From Xiphias gladius (lineage: Eukaryota > Chordata > Actinopteri > Istiophoriformes > Xiphiidae): a stretch of DNA of 64,000 nt. Shown one piece after another: positions 23,806 through 36,118 of this stretch. The notes below the pieces were generated by a model. The model did no database searches. It had not been told where the DNA came from and was given only the letters and a program-made list of their open reading frames with translations. A program made the translations under genes and the position numbers. The DNA lies in the NCBI RefSeq assembly GCF_016859285.1, contig NC_053419.1:13280501-13344500 (forward strand). Direction: 5' to 3'. Each line of letters starts with the position of its first letter. Within the stretch, counting starts at the first letter, position 1.

Positions 23806-26800
23806 AATTTGATGTTTGTGCTGCCACACTGTGTAGTCTTCTTTCTCTAAGTAACCAGCTTTGGCTATGTCTGCACTCTGTGTAGGTAGCACTGCTCCTG
23901 TGAATGCCAGGCTGCTCTGGGGTGGCAAGCCCAGGACAAAGTCTGAGTCTGAATGTGCCACTGCAGCCACAGCCTGCAGGGAGGGGCTGGCTCGAGCCTC
24001 TCCCCCCAGCTGCAGGGCCTGGCTGTGGGGGACTCTGCTCATCTGCCTCATCAGGCTTTGAACCTCTGCCAGCTCAGACTGGGGGGCCAGGCTCTGATCT
24101 CCGGAGGCCATCCCTGCACGAGAACAAAGTGTCTCAATGGGTACATCAGGGAGCTTACATGCGCTTATATGATAGGCCTTGTGCCTGTGTCTGACAGAGT
24201 AGCCATTATTCAGAGGATTATTATATGGTGTCACAGAAGCCTGGGTGTTTGGATGTTTAGTCCTCCTGCCCTCAGAGTTTTTCACCACACCCTTGACCAC
24301 CACAGAGGCTTTGACAATGGCCAACAAGCCCTGGTAGCCTCCTGAGTACGGATGTGAATACGGGCTGTAGCGGTGGCCTGTGGTGTCTAAGCCGTTGACT
24401 GTTTTGTTGAGCTGTTTGTGCTGTGGCACCCGGACATCGGATGGAAAGATTTTGATGGACAGTGGGCTGTTGGCGGTCTTCTGGGCAAAAGCATCCAACT
24501 CTGCAGGGGAAGGGTACCGAGATATCATGGAGGCTGGCTCGCCTGACAAGAGAGCACACAAAAAATAATAGATTAGTCTACAAAAAGCCCAATGAAAGCT
24601 TGTATCTTGTGTTTTTGGTTATTTTTTTCCCCTCTTTTATCTCAAACCTATTTTAGGAAATAACGGGACACATCAAAATGTCTCATAAACTATTTTTAGG
24701 GAGGAAAACTCCTCCAGCACTACTTGATCAGTGCTTAAGGAAATTAATTCAGACTTTGTTCAATCTAGAATTAGTTTACCCAAGGAAATCAAAAGAAGGG
24801 CAGTAGCAACATGAGAGGGGAGGGGAGCTAATTTTACTGCAGTGGCTCCAATGAGATTCATTTGAAGATAGTTAGCTGTTAAACCACAGCTGGAAGAGTA
24901 AATGGAAAATTTTCCAAGAATGTTTTAGACTAATTTTGTTTTAGCTTCTTTAAAAATCAAATCGAAGACAATAAAAAATAAAAATAAAAATCACAGATTG
25001 TAACACAACTTAGCATAAGCATAGTTAAATTGTGACCATTACCGATCAGTATTGTGTGGCGATGAAATTTTGTTCTGCCTTGTGCTTTTTTTGAACATGA
25101 ACTGATTCTATGTTAAAAGCATGGAGCCAAAATTGTAAGGAAGACTTGTTGCGGATGTAAAAAGAGCAATGACCACGAGCACTGCTGATTGAATAGTGTG
25201 TGGAAAAAGCTAACGGGACAAACTAAGATTGGATTTAAACACTATTATTCAGGCAATTTCATGGCTGCTTAACTTCTTGCAAGAAAGGAAAGGTGGAAAA
25301 GGGGCCCCATGTAAAAACAGTAAATTACCTGTTGGAAATTACCGCCACCTTTCAGAGTGACACTTTTACGGAATTCCTGACATAAAAAGAAAAGGCGCCG
25401 AGCTTAGATCACCTTGCAAGTCAGTGGAAATCATAGCAGGCAAAATAACAAGCCTGTAATCTGCAGCAAAAGAGCTAAAAAAAAACCGAAAAAAAAAAAA
25501 CAGAACACTTCATTTCATTTTCAATAACAAAACCAATTCCAGCTATGCAGGGGAGAGGCTCACTTGTTGTTCCCATTTGAAATTGATTTGGGAGTTCATT
25601 TCATTTCAGGCCTACAGTGAGCCTCCCGACTGTGAAAATGATTCAATCTACAAGATCCATCTCATGAAAGAAATAAATTGGGTGTTTAAAATGGAGGAAC
25701 GAGGTAAGGTGGAGTGTTCAATCCATCCAGAAATCTCCCAGCGGAGCAGAAGGAGCAGCACCATGGTGCCAGGAGCATGAATGTATTCTACCGAGAAATA
25801 CAACAAAGCAAAACACTGCTTATTATGTATCACAGTGCAGTGCTGCTATAGAAAACAATGACATCTGGGATGTTGGAGAAGTGTTTATACTGTATACAAC
25901 ATCAAGATGTGAGCTCTCTCTTGTCTAGTTTCCCATAATCCTACTCAAGAAGAAAGAGGTAACAGGAAAAACCAGCTGCAATAACAATTCCTGCCCTTCG
26001 GCAAGAAGCTGAAAATTCATGACCATAAATGATAAGTAGGAGAGAAGGTTCATATCCACCTGAAAGAAGCTTAGGTGATGGGAAGTTACCTAAAAATATA
26101 ATAAATCCTTGCATCAATACACACCACAGCACAAAATTTGTTTATTTTCTGCCTTTGGATATTATTGCTCAATTACCAAAGACCGGCAATTTAGGGAGGC
26201 ACTTTGGCCATTTTTTGCCCAGTCAAACGTCAGTGTTAACCCCTGCATGCTGCGATGGACTTGCTCTTCCACAAACATTTCAAACTCTTTGAATGCTAAC
26301 ACGTCTTCACAGGGTGTCTGAGATTGCGAGTCCAGAGATTACAGCCCTGTCAGAGCTGCGGAGACACAAAACAGCTGCACTTCCCACTGCGGCTGCCTTA
26401 ATGTGGCACTATGGAAACCTCATTAGCAAATAGGCCTTTCCCACTCTGCATTCACCTATTTATCATTTGAACACCATTACCGCGTGACATATGCATTAGA
26501 AAAAAAGGGATAATTTTAGCTGGTCCTGACAGAAGCCCAATGACTGGAAGATGTGAAGGTAAAACTGAGATCAGAAACAGCATGACCAGCATTAAAGCTG
26601 CTCTAAATTACAGCCAGAGGTAATTGTTTCAACCTTGAGGACTTTATTACCAATCAGTGGTGTTAAATTTCAGTAAACTGAGCACAGCACGTCATGTTCA
26701 CCAGTCAGTGGTGGCTTTCCGGAAGCATGCAGCAGCAGTAGTTAAAAGTATATCCTGAGGTCACTGTTCACGATATTTGGTCATTTCACTAGGTTTTCCC

Positions 26801-29800
26801 AACTCAAAAAGTAGCCTAAAATGTGTGGTTCATTAATTATAATCTGGCACTGTGATAGCTGAAGTTTCCCTCTGAAGGTGCCAAGAAGGCAAGAGCCTAC
26901 TTCATAGAGCTGCTGTCTCACCCAAACACTCAACATGAGGGCCCATATATACAAGTGAGAGTGATGACTGTTGATGTGCATAAAGTATCGCTTCTATGGT
27001 GCTCTGCAGACGTCCCTTGCACTTTCCAAAATCAGAGCTTCAAGTTGGTGCGTTTGCTGTGCACATTTGACCATTTTAAACAGCTGGTGTATTTCAGAAC
27101 ATGTGTGCATCAGTTGCTTCCAGCTAATTTTGGCCTTTATCCTGAAAACAAGCAAATAAACAAGTAAAAATGTACAAATGAGGCCAACTTTTTCTTCCAA
27201 CCTTGTTACTTCTTAGTAGGCCACAGTTATTATATTCAAACAGCTATTTGGCTCTTTTAGAACCCATTTGAAGCGCAGCGCAAAAATGTATGAACCCGTA
27301 AAATCAGTAAATATTTTCATCTAGAAGGTGAAATGGCTGTGCTACAAAACATCCATACTTTTAGCTCAAGAAATCTATGAGTCACTTTATAAACCTATGT
27401 TGCCTTGAGGATATGACATTAATCATATTGTTTTTCTAGTAGTACATTGATGCAGAGTTAATTTTTAGTAGGTAGTCAGCACTTAAGCCAGAGGAAATGT
27501 TCTGCATATACCATAAACTGAAGAGGTCTGAAAATCACGACAGGCCTGGGGAAAATAAAAAAAAAAAAGATTTAGACACCACGAGGGGTTGAAAGCTAAA
27601 TCTGAGGGGTTGTGAAATTATTAATACAATAGGAAAGATGAAAGAAAAACATTTCTGCTACATAAAATTATGTACATTTTCTTTATTTTATTGTCTTTTT
27701 CTTTATTTCTCTCTAACCTTACCTCTTCTATTTTTACCTCTGCGAACCAGTGGCTTGTCTATTTAATTAAATGAAAAATGTAAATAAAAAGACAGTAACT
27801 TGTCATCCTTTGTAAATTAATAATAAAGAAAAAATTTCCTATAGGTTGTCAACTCTACATTTCGTTATGACATGGTTTCTTGTGTTTCTTTACTGTAGTC
27901 ACAATGAAACTCAGTGGTGCAAAATTAAGAAATGAAAACAAAAAACGAGGCTGTTCACATGACAACGGGGAAATGGCAGCTACGCGTTGTCAGGTAAGGA
28001 ATGGCAGAGAGATAATTAGTAGTCTGACCTTAAGCACTTAATCACCCTGAACCTGCAGACTGCACGCTGTTTTACTCCTCAGCCCTGACAGAGAGCAGAG
28101 GCGCAGAGAAAGACGAACAGCACAGAAACTAACATCAGCCGCTTTTCGCAGGCTGCCTTGGCCGAGGCATCACGCAGTGTTTACACATTCAAATTCTTTG
28201 ACTTTTTAACAGTCAAACCCCCCCCCCTGCTTTCAGACAGGGCAGACTGAAGTAGGTTACATAGGATTAAAAAGCTTGTTTGTATTTTTCCCCTTTTCCT
28301 CAAAAATCTGCATAATGACACTGATGTGTGATGCATCTAGAGCTCTAGATTGATAAATTTAATGGTCCTCGAATGTTTTCTTGGCCGGAAGTGGCTCCAC
28401 ACATTAAACATGCTGCTCAACTGTTGTGGCACCACGATCAGTGAAACTGGCACACTTTCATAGGAAACACCTAATCCCGATTTCCTCTTTCCATGCAGGA
28501 GACTTGCTTGGAAAGAAACAGTTGGGAGGCGGGGGGAAAAAATCATAAACTCTCAATCACCGCTAGGCATAATTTATTGCATGTCTGTGTTTGTGTGTAT
28601 GTTTATTTGCGACTTTAAGAAAGAGAATTTATAAACGTTAGCATAAAAATAATCTGGAGGGATAACACATTGCATTTTTAATCATACCATGGTGTATACA
28701 CATATATATATATGCTCTTTCATAACCCTGATTCCACCCCCATACAATTCTGCCACTTTAAACTGGGCTAATCTTTTTCCCGTGGTCATACCTCAAGCCA
28801 TTTCCCCTCAGATTAGAGCGGAGACCTCATTGTTTTGGAGCAGTTTAAGTTAATCACTAATTTATGGGCAAAACAAGCCCCAGAGGCAGAGCTGAGAACA
28901 GGAGTTGGACAAGCTCATTGTGTTTCCAAAACCACTGCCTCCAAACATTACACACCCAGAGGGCCAACATAAGGAAGCGATTAGAATGACCACTAGATAT
29001 GATTCCCACATGAGATTAAAAAGAATAAATCATAAATTATTCCTTATTAATATACGTATATGTTCCCACATAAAATCCCACATTTCTTTGATGTTATGCT
29101 GAAGACTTATTGTGAACACTTCTGGGAGATACCAGGTTTACACGAGTCAAATCCCCAGCAGGAACATGGCACTGAGAATTGGCAGTTACAGTAATTACAG
29201 AACAGTGCTTCTCAGCGGGCATAAATACTTGTTTACCACACCTATAATCCTGATATTTACAACACTCTGACCTACCTTAATGACCAGGGACCGAGCTCGG
29301 CGCATTCACTACGCGTTTAAAACCTACGTCTCCGTTACCATGACAACCTCCTCTTCGCACCCAGTTGGCCCAGTAAGCCCGGTCATTAGAACCATGTAAT
29401 TAATTGGCCCTGCCTTCATTCATCTGTTTGAGATGAGCTTCTGCAGTTGATTTTCTGCTGGTTAGACAGAGCGATAACACCAAAACTAGCAGCGGCTGGG
29501 CTCTCCCTCTCAATTCAAGCCCCAAATTGAAAATAAAATGATGCTGTTTATTTATTTTGCATCATTTTGTGATCATATGCACATTGTGTTCATTGGGGAT
29601 GGATAACTTCAGTGAGTTGATTTCCAACTTCAGCCAGGGGCATAACATGTCAAAACAAGCATAGAGATACACAGCTACCACAATACTAATACTTTAGAGT
29701 TTCCAAGGGATTAGAGTGAATTTGGGCGCCCCTGGTTCCAGACGTAAAAGTCCCATTCATTTTTCTCATGGATCACTGTAGGTGACTCATAGATGGAGCG

Positions 29801-32800
29801 CTTCTCTGGCTTAGGCGGCTTATATTTCTAATACATGCGCCGCTAACGGCACACTGAAGTTACGATAACGATAAGACAGTTGAGAAAACCGCTAATACAA
29901 TCCGTAGTTTAAAATCAAGTCATTTTTATATTCTGGGTCATCTTTGGGATCAGTTCCTTCCTCAGAAACAAACTAAACCTGGTGGACATAACGTACGCCT
30001 GAGGTGTTGTTATATTATCCAGGAGACTGTCATGTTTCTTTGTTTAGTAACATTGTTTATCCTATTTGACATGGGAATAATGAGAAAAACACTCAACAAA
30101 TATAAAAGGCCAACCATTTTCCATTTAGATCTGGACTGGTCTATATAACAAACAGTGTTAGCTTGCTAAATGTTTGACATTTTTTACCGGTAAGTGTTAA
30201 TTTTTTCTGTCTGCTGTTTGGTGCTGGGCAGGTGTCATGCAGCGGTTTATCAGAGTTGTTTGCTGAAAAAGGCTGCCTGTTGCTGTTAGAAACAGAGCTG
30301 ATGTGACCGTTACAGTTACATGAACCATGTCATAAATGTGCTGAGAAAAGCTAAACGGAGTTGAATGGTGATTCTCTGGTTTATCACCGAACGACCCCTT
30401 TCACATTAGAGTCATATGACTCCATGTTGATATGAAAGATATTGATTAATACAGGGTAAAAGAGTAGCATCACCTAAGGTGCGGTATCAGCAGCTTTGTT
30501 CATGTAAGAGCACTTCAATGAAAAGGCATTAATATTTATCTCCTAAGAGGTTAAAAGAAGGTTGCCGGTTAATGCCTCCCTGTGGTTTACTCAGCCTAAC
30601 AACCAAGAGGACCATTAGATAGAGATGGACGAAGTGGAAAAAAATAGACACAGGACATTCTGACACCAGAGCATATGCTCTTGAATCTCACTCACACTAA
30701 CTTCTCTATTTACAACCTTTTTTTTCCCATAAACACACACAAAAAAAAAAAAAATAAAAATACAGACACTCATTCACCCCATTTTCACATGCCTCCCTCT
30801 TTCCATGTCAGTAATCTCTACATGAAGGGTGCTCATAGAACAGAGTAACCTCAGGGTTGAACACTTAGTTATGTGTGCTCGAGGAGGCTCTGGCGAATAC
30901 TCCTTTGCACCAGTGTCACTCCTCATTTGTTTCTGTGCCGCTTGGCCCAGCTTGGGCAAAGTTTCCCCTCTAAAAACCGGCCCAAGCACAGGCCAGTAGC
31001 GTGGGAAAAAAAAGCATTTCCAGCCCTTGCTTTCAAGCTGAGATAGCAGAGAAGAGCACAGCTCTCATTCCCTCTCATCACATAATTCCTAACGCTCGCT
31101 CCTCGGAAATCTTTCACATGGGTTTGTGTGGCTGAGAGCTTTCTTGTCCTGTGCTTTCCATTTATTGATAGCTAAAAATGGAAATGGCTTTCCAAAGCGC
31201 AGCAGCGACCAAAGACTGTCCCCATTTAACTCGATCCAACAACAACTCATTTAATGAAGAAGCCTGGGCCACACAGACTGAGCTCCCATCAGCAGTCCAT
31301 TCCCTGTGGTTGTGCTTTAAATGTCAGGCTTGAGCTGGAGGGTGCTGCACTATGCACAGTCACAGTACATAAAACTCAAAAGGGGGGGAAAAGGCCCTGC
31401 AGGTAAACAGGATGAGATACGCACCCCTGGTTCTGCCTGAGGCAAACTAGGCCCCTTCTGTTCCAACGTTTAAAAGACAAGTGCTCCACTGATTCCAAAT
31501 TAATATTTAATAACAAAAAAGACAAAGAAGCATTTGACCCAGGGAGAGAGATGGGAGATGAGGCGACGGAGCTTAAGAGGGAAGGAATTTCAGCATTTCA
31601 AATGAGTTCAGTTGGATACACGGTATTTGATTTTGAGTATATATAGTAAGTCTAAAAATAATCATGCAAAAGACTACCACCACCACCCTTTGTGTCAATT
31701 AACTACAAAGTCCGTGACACAACCGTACAGGTAATTCTCTATTCATTTGGCTGACTGGACCTCACCTCAGGATTGTGTGGTTCTTTATACACTTCATTTG
31801 ACTGACAACTCCCTGACTAGTTTTGTTGCACCCACGAGATCAGGACAGCTTCTATGGCTCTTTCAAGTATATGGAGTTTGGTGACCTCACCCCAACCTGA
31901 GAGGAGCCTAATTATCCAAAGTATATGAACACACCTGTGTGTCTGTGCAGGTGTTAGGTTAGCCTGTCAGTGAAATCTGATAATTACAAAAACAATTACA
32001 ACACAATTAGACTTTGTCTAATAGTGCGGTGCATGTTACATGAACAGAGATATCCTGTATGAGAATTCACAGGCCCATGCAAATGAACAAAACGTTTACT
32101 GCTATAAGGATCAGTCAGATAATATACTCCTGACCTCTGCCCTGCTCTGCAGACAAAGGTCCACATATGGCATATAGACTCAGCTAACATTGATACTAAA
32201 GTTATGGTGTTTTGCTTTAAAAGTGAATTTACACAATTTTACTGGTCAGTATTTGCATACTTTCTCTGAGATCATGGTCTGAGCCATACTGTTTCATTTC
32301 TTTTACAACAATCCCTCTTAGCTTCTGCAGTACAGTAGCTATTCTTCCAAGGGTTTAAATCAAACACATTAAATATATGTCAGGACAGGCTCGAAATAAG
32401 AACGCCACAACTCCTTGCAACACCTATACCAAAAAGAAAACAAAACATCTTTAAAAGGACCAAATAATTTAAGATATTTCATGGCAAAGTGCATTTATAA
32501 AGCTGCAATACACACACACACACAGCTGAACCATCAAACTGTGAGTAGTTACAAATATTCAATATAGCTCCAAAACCAGTCCCAGCAAAGAAGTTAAAGG
32601 CGTCAGCAATTTTTAGAAAGAAATGGAAGCCACAGCAGAATAACTTCATTTGTGGTACTATGATCTCATTATCAGGGAAGAAAAAATACTATGTATTTGG
32701 ACCACTGCACAAATAATATGGATGTAGAGGAATGTACATTTAAAAAAAAGCAGAATGTTGCATTTAACCAGTTAATTGAAATAAAATCTAATCATGAATA

Positions 32801-35407
32801 TCTATGTAATTTAGTCCCAAAAACATCCCACTCAATCTTTCATTGAATGCAGTATAATCAGTCAAGATGAAGGTCAAACAACACTGACATAGTGCGCTTT
32901 CTGCACAAAGTGTGAACACCATCAGTAACCCTGTATGGAAGAGTTGATTAACTCTGTAATTTCAGAGTCCACTTTGACCTGCACGCATTTGCACTGCAGG
33001 AGCACACTGATTAGTAGCCCAATTAAAAGGCATCATCATCAGGAGGCCAATTATTTTAAATTCAAGAAGCTTCACTGCAGCCGAAATGTCAACACACTGC
33101 TATAACCTTGTGTCCCAGGGATGCCCCGTAACCTCTGAGCTAAGTAAGACATAACACACAGTACTTTGTCCACCTCAGTCACTTTTATATTTTATCTAGC
33201 CAACAGGTGGCTGGGTTGTTTGGTAATAAGTTCTGATCAAAACTTGGGGCCTTTTGGTATTTAACTTATGTTGACTGTACATTGTGACCATATTAACAAG
33301 TTAGATGTCTTTTAGAAGACATCTAACTGAGATACATATATTCGGACATTTTTATTTGATTAATATGATATGTCTGTGACTCTCACATCTCCTCTAGACT
33401 GTGCTTGGCCCTCTTCTGGTTCGGACACAGGAACTGCCAAACCAGTTCCAGCCCATTCGGACTCCTTTTACGGTCAGGTTCCTCGGGGAATGTGCCACAT
33501 GTGGGATAGATATAGGGGGTTGTAATGTGTTTGGCAGAAAATGCCGATTTTGAGCTGAACACAAAGAAAAACATCTAGTCTCTCTTTGTGTTTAGGAGTT
33601 CTTTTCTTACTGTTAACTTATATTATTTATCTGTTGTGTAAATAAATCACTGCTATAAGTTAATTGATTTATTAATTGTTATGTCCTGGAGTAGGAGGAG
33701 CTAAACCATGTGTGAAATTGCCACGGGGGACTGGAGGAAATGCCCCCCCCCCAATATATGTAAGAGGGAAATTTGGCAACCACATAAACTGTGATCTATC
33801 GATGCAAGTTCAAGCTCATACTTTTCTGTGTTGAATTAGTACACTCGGTGGGGTGGAGGGAGCATTCCTTGTACTACTACATAGTGGCAAACTGGACCCA
33901 GCAAACATTTCGATGTTGAAAAGAACAGTTGAAATGACATCTAAACCTAGACGTCGTCAGGGGGTTGAAATATATAGCCAAAGTGAAAACTGAACCGACG
34001 TCAGATCGCAAAGTCGACATTGTGTCGACATGCAGTCTTCAACGTCTCCACAACATCAGGTGTATTAATAATACACATGCAACTATATGTGAATTAATTA
34101 GAAAGACCATGTCATAGAAAGTCCAACAGTCTGCTGGAATACTTGGATCCTGAATGCTCCATTATTCCTGCTGTGGTTGGAATCCTGGACTAAGTCCAAG
34201 AATACGCTGAGAAAAAAAAAAAGAAAAAAAAAAAGATGAAAAGAAATCAATAAACTCAATAAATTAAAAAAAAGGTCAAGTGCAAAACAATTATTCAGTC
34301 ATATGGCCTGGTTTGATAGGACAATGATAGAAGCATCACAACCATAACGAGTAATTACTATAGATTCTTTTCAAAAGTAGGTGATAGAGGTGATAAGTGC
34401 TACTTAAAAAAGGGGCCGTTTTTACATAAACCTTTCATTAACTGTTATTATGCATTACATTGTATTTGTAACAACCTAAGGTTTCTATAATAGTTTGAAA
34501 TATCTTACTTGAATAACGTTACATTTTATACGGATGAGCTGACATGGAAGTACAACTTAAACGCATTTTTTTGAACACATCACGGAAACTGAATGCCAAT
34601 TTTACAACTCCGAAAGTTGCATATGAACGCATAAAATTCATCTGATGTTCTACACTGATAAATAACTTACCGACAAATGTATAAAGAACCCTTCGTCGTG
34701 TGCTCTCTGTGCTGCTCAAGTCGACTCTGTGACCGACTTCTCTTCGAAAGATGCAAGACATGCGCCATGGGTTCAAATGAATACTTCCTGGATTTGGATT
34801 AGGATTTTGTATGGATAATCATTCTATAACACCTAATACAAGGACAACTTTCTGGTTGCATAGTTATAAAAGAAAAATATAATCAGAGCGCTTCACATAA
34901 CATTTAACTTTTTTGTAAGTCTGGTTGTTTTGTGGTTTAGGTGCAACCTGCACGTCATTTCAACCCGTTTCACACAATAGGTTGTGCCATAGACCTGCTG
35001 TCAACCCCTGGGTCAATGAAATGCTTCCAGGGCAAAAAAAAAACCAAAAGACGATACTCCGCTTGCGTACCTGTGTGTCTGTGTGTATGTGCGTGTGCAC
35101 CTTCTGGTAAAAACAGATTGATGAGCATGATTGATTCAAATTCACTCAGGAACATGACAAAGAAAACCTACCAGTTCCCCATGTTTTCTGAAGTTTGTCC
35201 ATGCAATTCTGTATCTGTAGAGTGCTTTTTGTCTGTCCCCTCTGTCAAATGTCTTCACCGGTGTCATACAGACTCACCTTTGTTGGTGCAGGGCTGCAGT
35301 GGTGGTGCTGGCAGCAGTAACGGCGACGGTGGAACATCGAGGCTTTTGGGTGTGCAGGCCAGACGCTGCGACGAGAGGTTCTGCCGTCTCTGGATACAGG
35401 CCAGCAT
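23110..35407 (-). CDS. fam222a: fam222a (aggregatin family), 2 coding exons
   Basis: Family of poorly understood proteins; the human product, also called aggregatin, is reported to bind amyloid-beta. Coding exon 1 runs 35407 to 35278 and encodes MLACIQRRQNLSSQRLAC..., matching the human start MLACLQRTQNAPGQHLAC. Its donor is AAAG|GTGAGT, phase 1. Coding exon 2 runs 24542 to 23110 after acceptor CTTGTCAG. The sum is 520 residues (human 452). Diagnostic blocks: RYPSPAELDAFAQKTANSPL and IKIFPSDVRVPQHK just after the junction, GYQGLLAIVKA, FSVGQYFAPLWDSV, and the C-terminus VLSSSLQSLECLISEI...HIQLPVHR. The middle is low complexity: a 14-glutamine run, then His/Pro/Gln-rich sequence. A good acceptor on the minus strand (AG at 35448-35447) implies an upstream non-coding exon, probably in the CpG-rich block near 43-44.7 kb. 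Transcription converges on gltp. Confidence 0.95.
23764..23805 (-). repeat. fam222a: Pure (CAG)14 repeat encoding Gln14 in fam222a
   Basis: Fourteen uninterrupted CTG units on the plus strand are 14 CAG glutamine codons in the fam222a reading frame, preceded by HKHQI and followed by YQQ. It is uninterrupted by CAA, so it is likely to be length-variable. The human protein has a proline-rich tract in roughly this region rather than a glutamine run. Confidence 0.95.
33930..34060. repeat. Dispersed repeat fragment rich in GACGTC / GTTGAAA words
   Basis: A cluster of related short words in ~130 bp: GTTGAAATGACATCTAAAC, AGACGTCGTCAGG, ACCGACGTCAG, GTCGACATTGTGTCGAC, TCTTCAACGTC. This resembles a GACGTC-periodic dispersed repeat common in fish genomes. 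Class not determined. Confidence 0.35.
34671..34761 (-). CDS. Possible alternative first coding exon of fam222a
   Basis: On the minus strand an ATG at 34761 opens 30 codons (MSCIFRREVGHRVDLSSTES... RRRVLYTFV) ending at a near-consensus donor GTCG|GTAAGT. The donor phase is 1, the same as coding exon 1, so it would splice in frame to the main exon at 24542. It lies 0.5 kb inside the intron and has slightly more CpG than its surroundings. I recognise no homologue of the peptide. It could be coincidence or an untranslated exon. Confidence 0.25.
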
Positions 35408-35442
35408 GATAGTTTACTAGGGCTGCACACAGCCTGGGTAAA

Positions 35443-35448
35443 CCTGCT
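35443..35448 (-). other. fam222a: Splice acceptor of fam222a coding exon 1
   Basis: On the minus strand a long pyrimidine tract (CTTTTTTTCTCTTTATT) is followed by CTAGCAG, a tandem NAG acceptor about 40 bp before the start codon. It indicates that at least one untranslated exon lies farther upstream (higher coordinates). Confidence 0.55.
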
Positions 35449-35489
35449 AGAATAAAGAGAAAAAAAGGTTTTTACTCTATTTAGGCTTC

Positions 35490-35940
35490 AGGACTTTGAG
35501 CTAAATGCCAACTTTAGCGTGATAATGACCTCACAATGACAAAGCTGTTGGTGTTAAACAGGTATAAGTAAACCACGTTCCCCATTAAATTGCTAATTAG
35601 CACATTAGCACATAGGATGAGGCTGATGGGAATGTCATTAATTTTGTCAATATTAGGTCATAAACCATGAATTTAAATTTAGGCATTAATGCTAGTACCA
35701 AAATTCCATGGCAATCCATCAACTAATTGGTGAGACATTTCACAAAAAAACAGAGGTCAAGTCAGTGGATCAACAAAGTCAATAGGTTTCGTTCTCTCAG
35801 GACCATAAAAGTCTGTATAAATTTTGTGGCAATCCATCTGGTAGTTGTTGAGATATTTCAGCCTGGACCAAAGTGGTGGACCAACCAACACACCGACATT
35901 GTCATCCATGGAGCAACGACACTAGCATGGCTCAGAAACC
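35490..35940 (+). repeat. Dispersed teleost repeat with internal tandem units
   Basis: Contains phrases I recognise from a very abundant teleost dispersed repeat: GAGGCTGATGGGAATGTCAT, GGCAATCCATC at 35709 and again at 35828 (about 119 bp apart), TGTTGAGATATTTCAGCCTG, GGACCAAAGTGGTGGACC, and a GCTAGCATGGCT-like end. The two GGCAATCCATC blocks mark a degenerate tandem duplication. No coding capacity is seen, and the transposon class is not certain. Confidence 0.6.
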
Positions 35941-36091
35941 TTCAACCTCACTAGAGATAAATTGATCCCCTACCCCCTGATCCCCTTTGTATCTTTTGAT
36001 TTTAAAAGTTTTTCCGATTGCATGGTTAGACCCCATAGTTCAGAGGATCACTGGAGAGAAAAAAAAATCCCAACTTTAAGTTTGGAAAAAG

Positions 36092-36118
36092 AAAAAAAAA
36101 AAAAAAAAAAAAAAAAAA
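36092..36118 (+). repeat. Poly(A) tract
   Basis: A run of 27 adenines, probably the tail of a decayed retroelement or simple expansion. No clear element body was recognised upstream. Confidence 0.85.

Larger units (their letters stand above)
24543..35277 (-). other. fam222a intron (10.7 kb), no gene inside
   Basis: A long intron separating the two coding exons. I see only short spurious frames, A- and T-runs, a (CA)7 at about 32508-32523, a decayed repeat near 33.9-34.05 kb, and a possible alternative first exon at 34671-34761. Large parts have even base composition and homeobox-like AT words (for example TAATTAATTGG at 29398), as often seen in conserved enhancers. Conservation cannot be tested here. 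Confidence 0.55.

Noticed and set aside
23095-23850. Plus-strand open frame of 251 codons
   Set aside because: It is antisense to the fam222a main exon and ends in a poly-leucine run from the CTG repeat. The minus-strand frame is longer and matches FAM222A.
23110-24561. fam222a as a single-exon gene starting MCALLSGEP
   Set aside because: The first codons lie in the intron: the acceptor CTTGTCAG ends at 24543, and a homologous first coding exon with matching phase exists at 35278-35407. The upstream start is not an ATG-supported homologous N-terminus.
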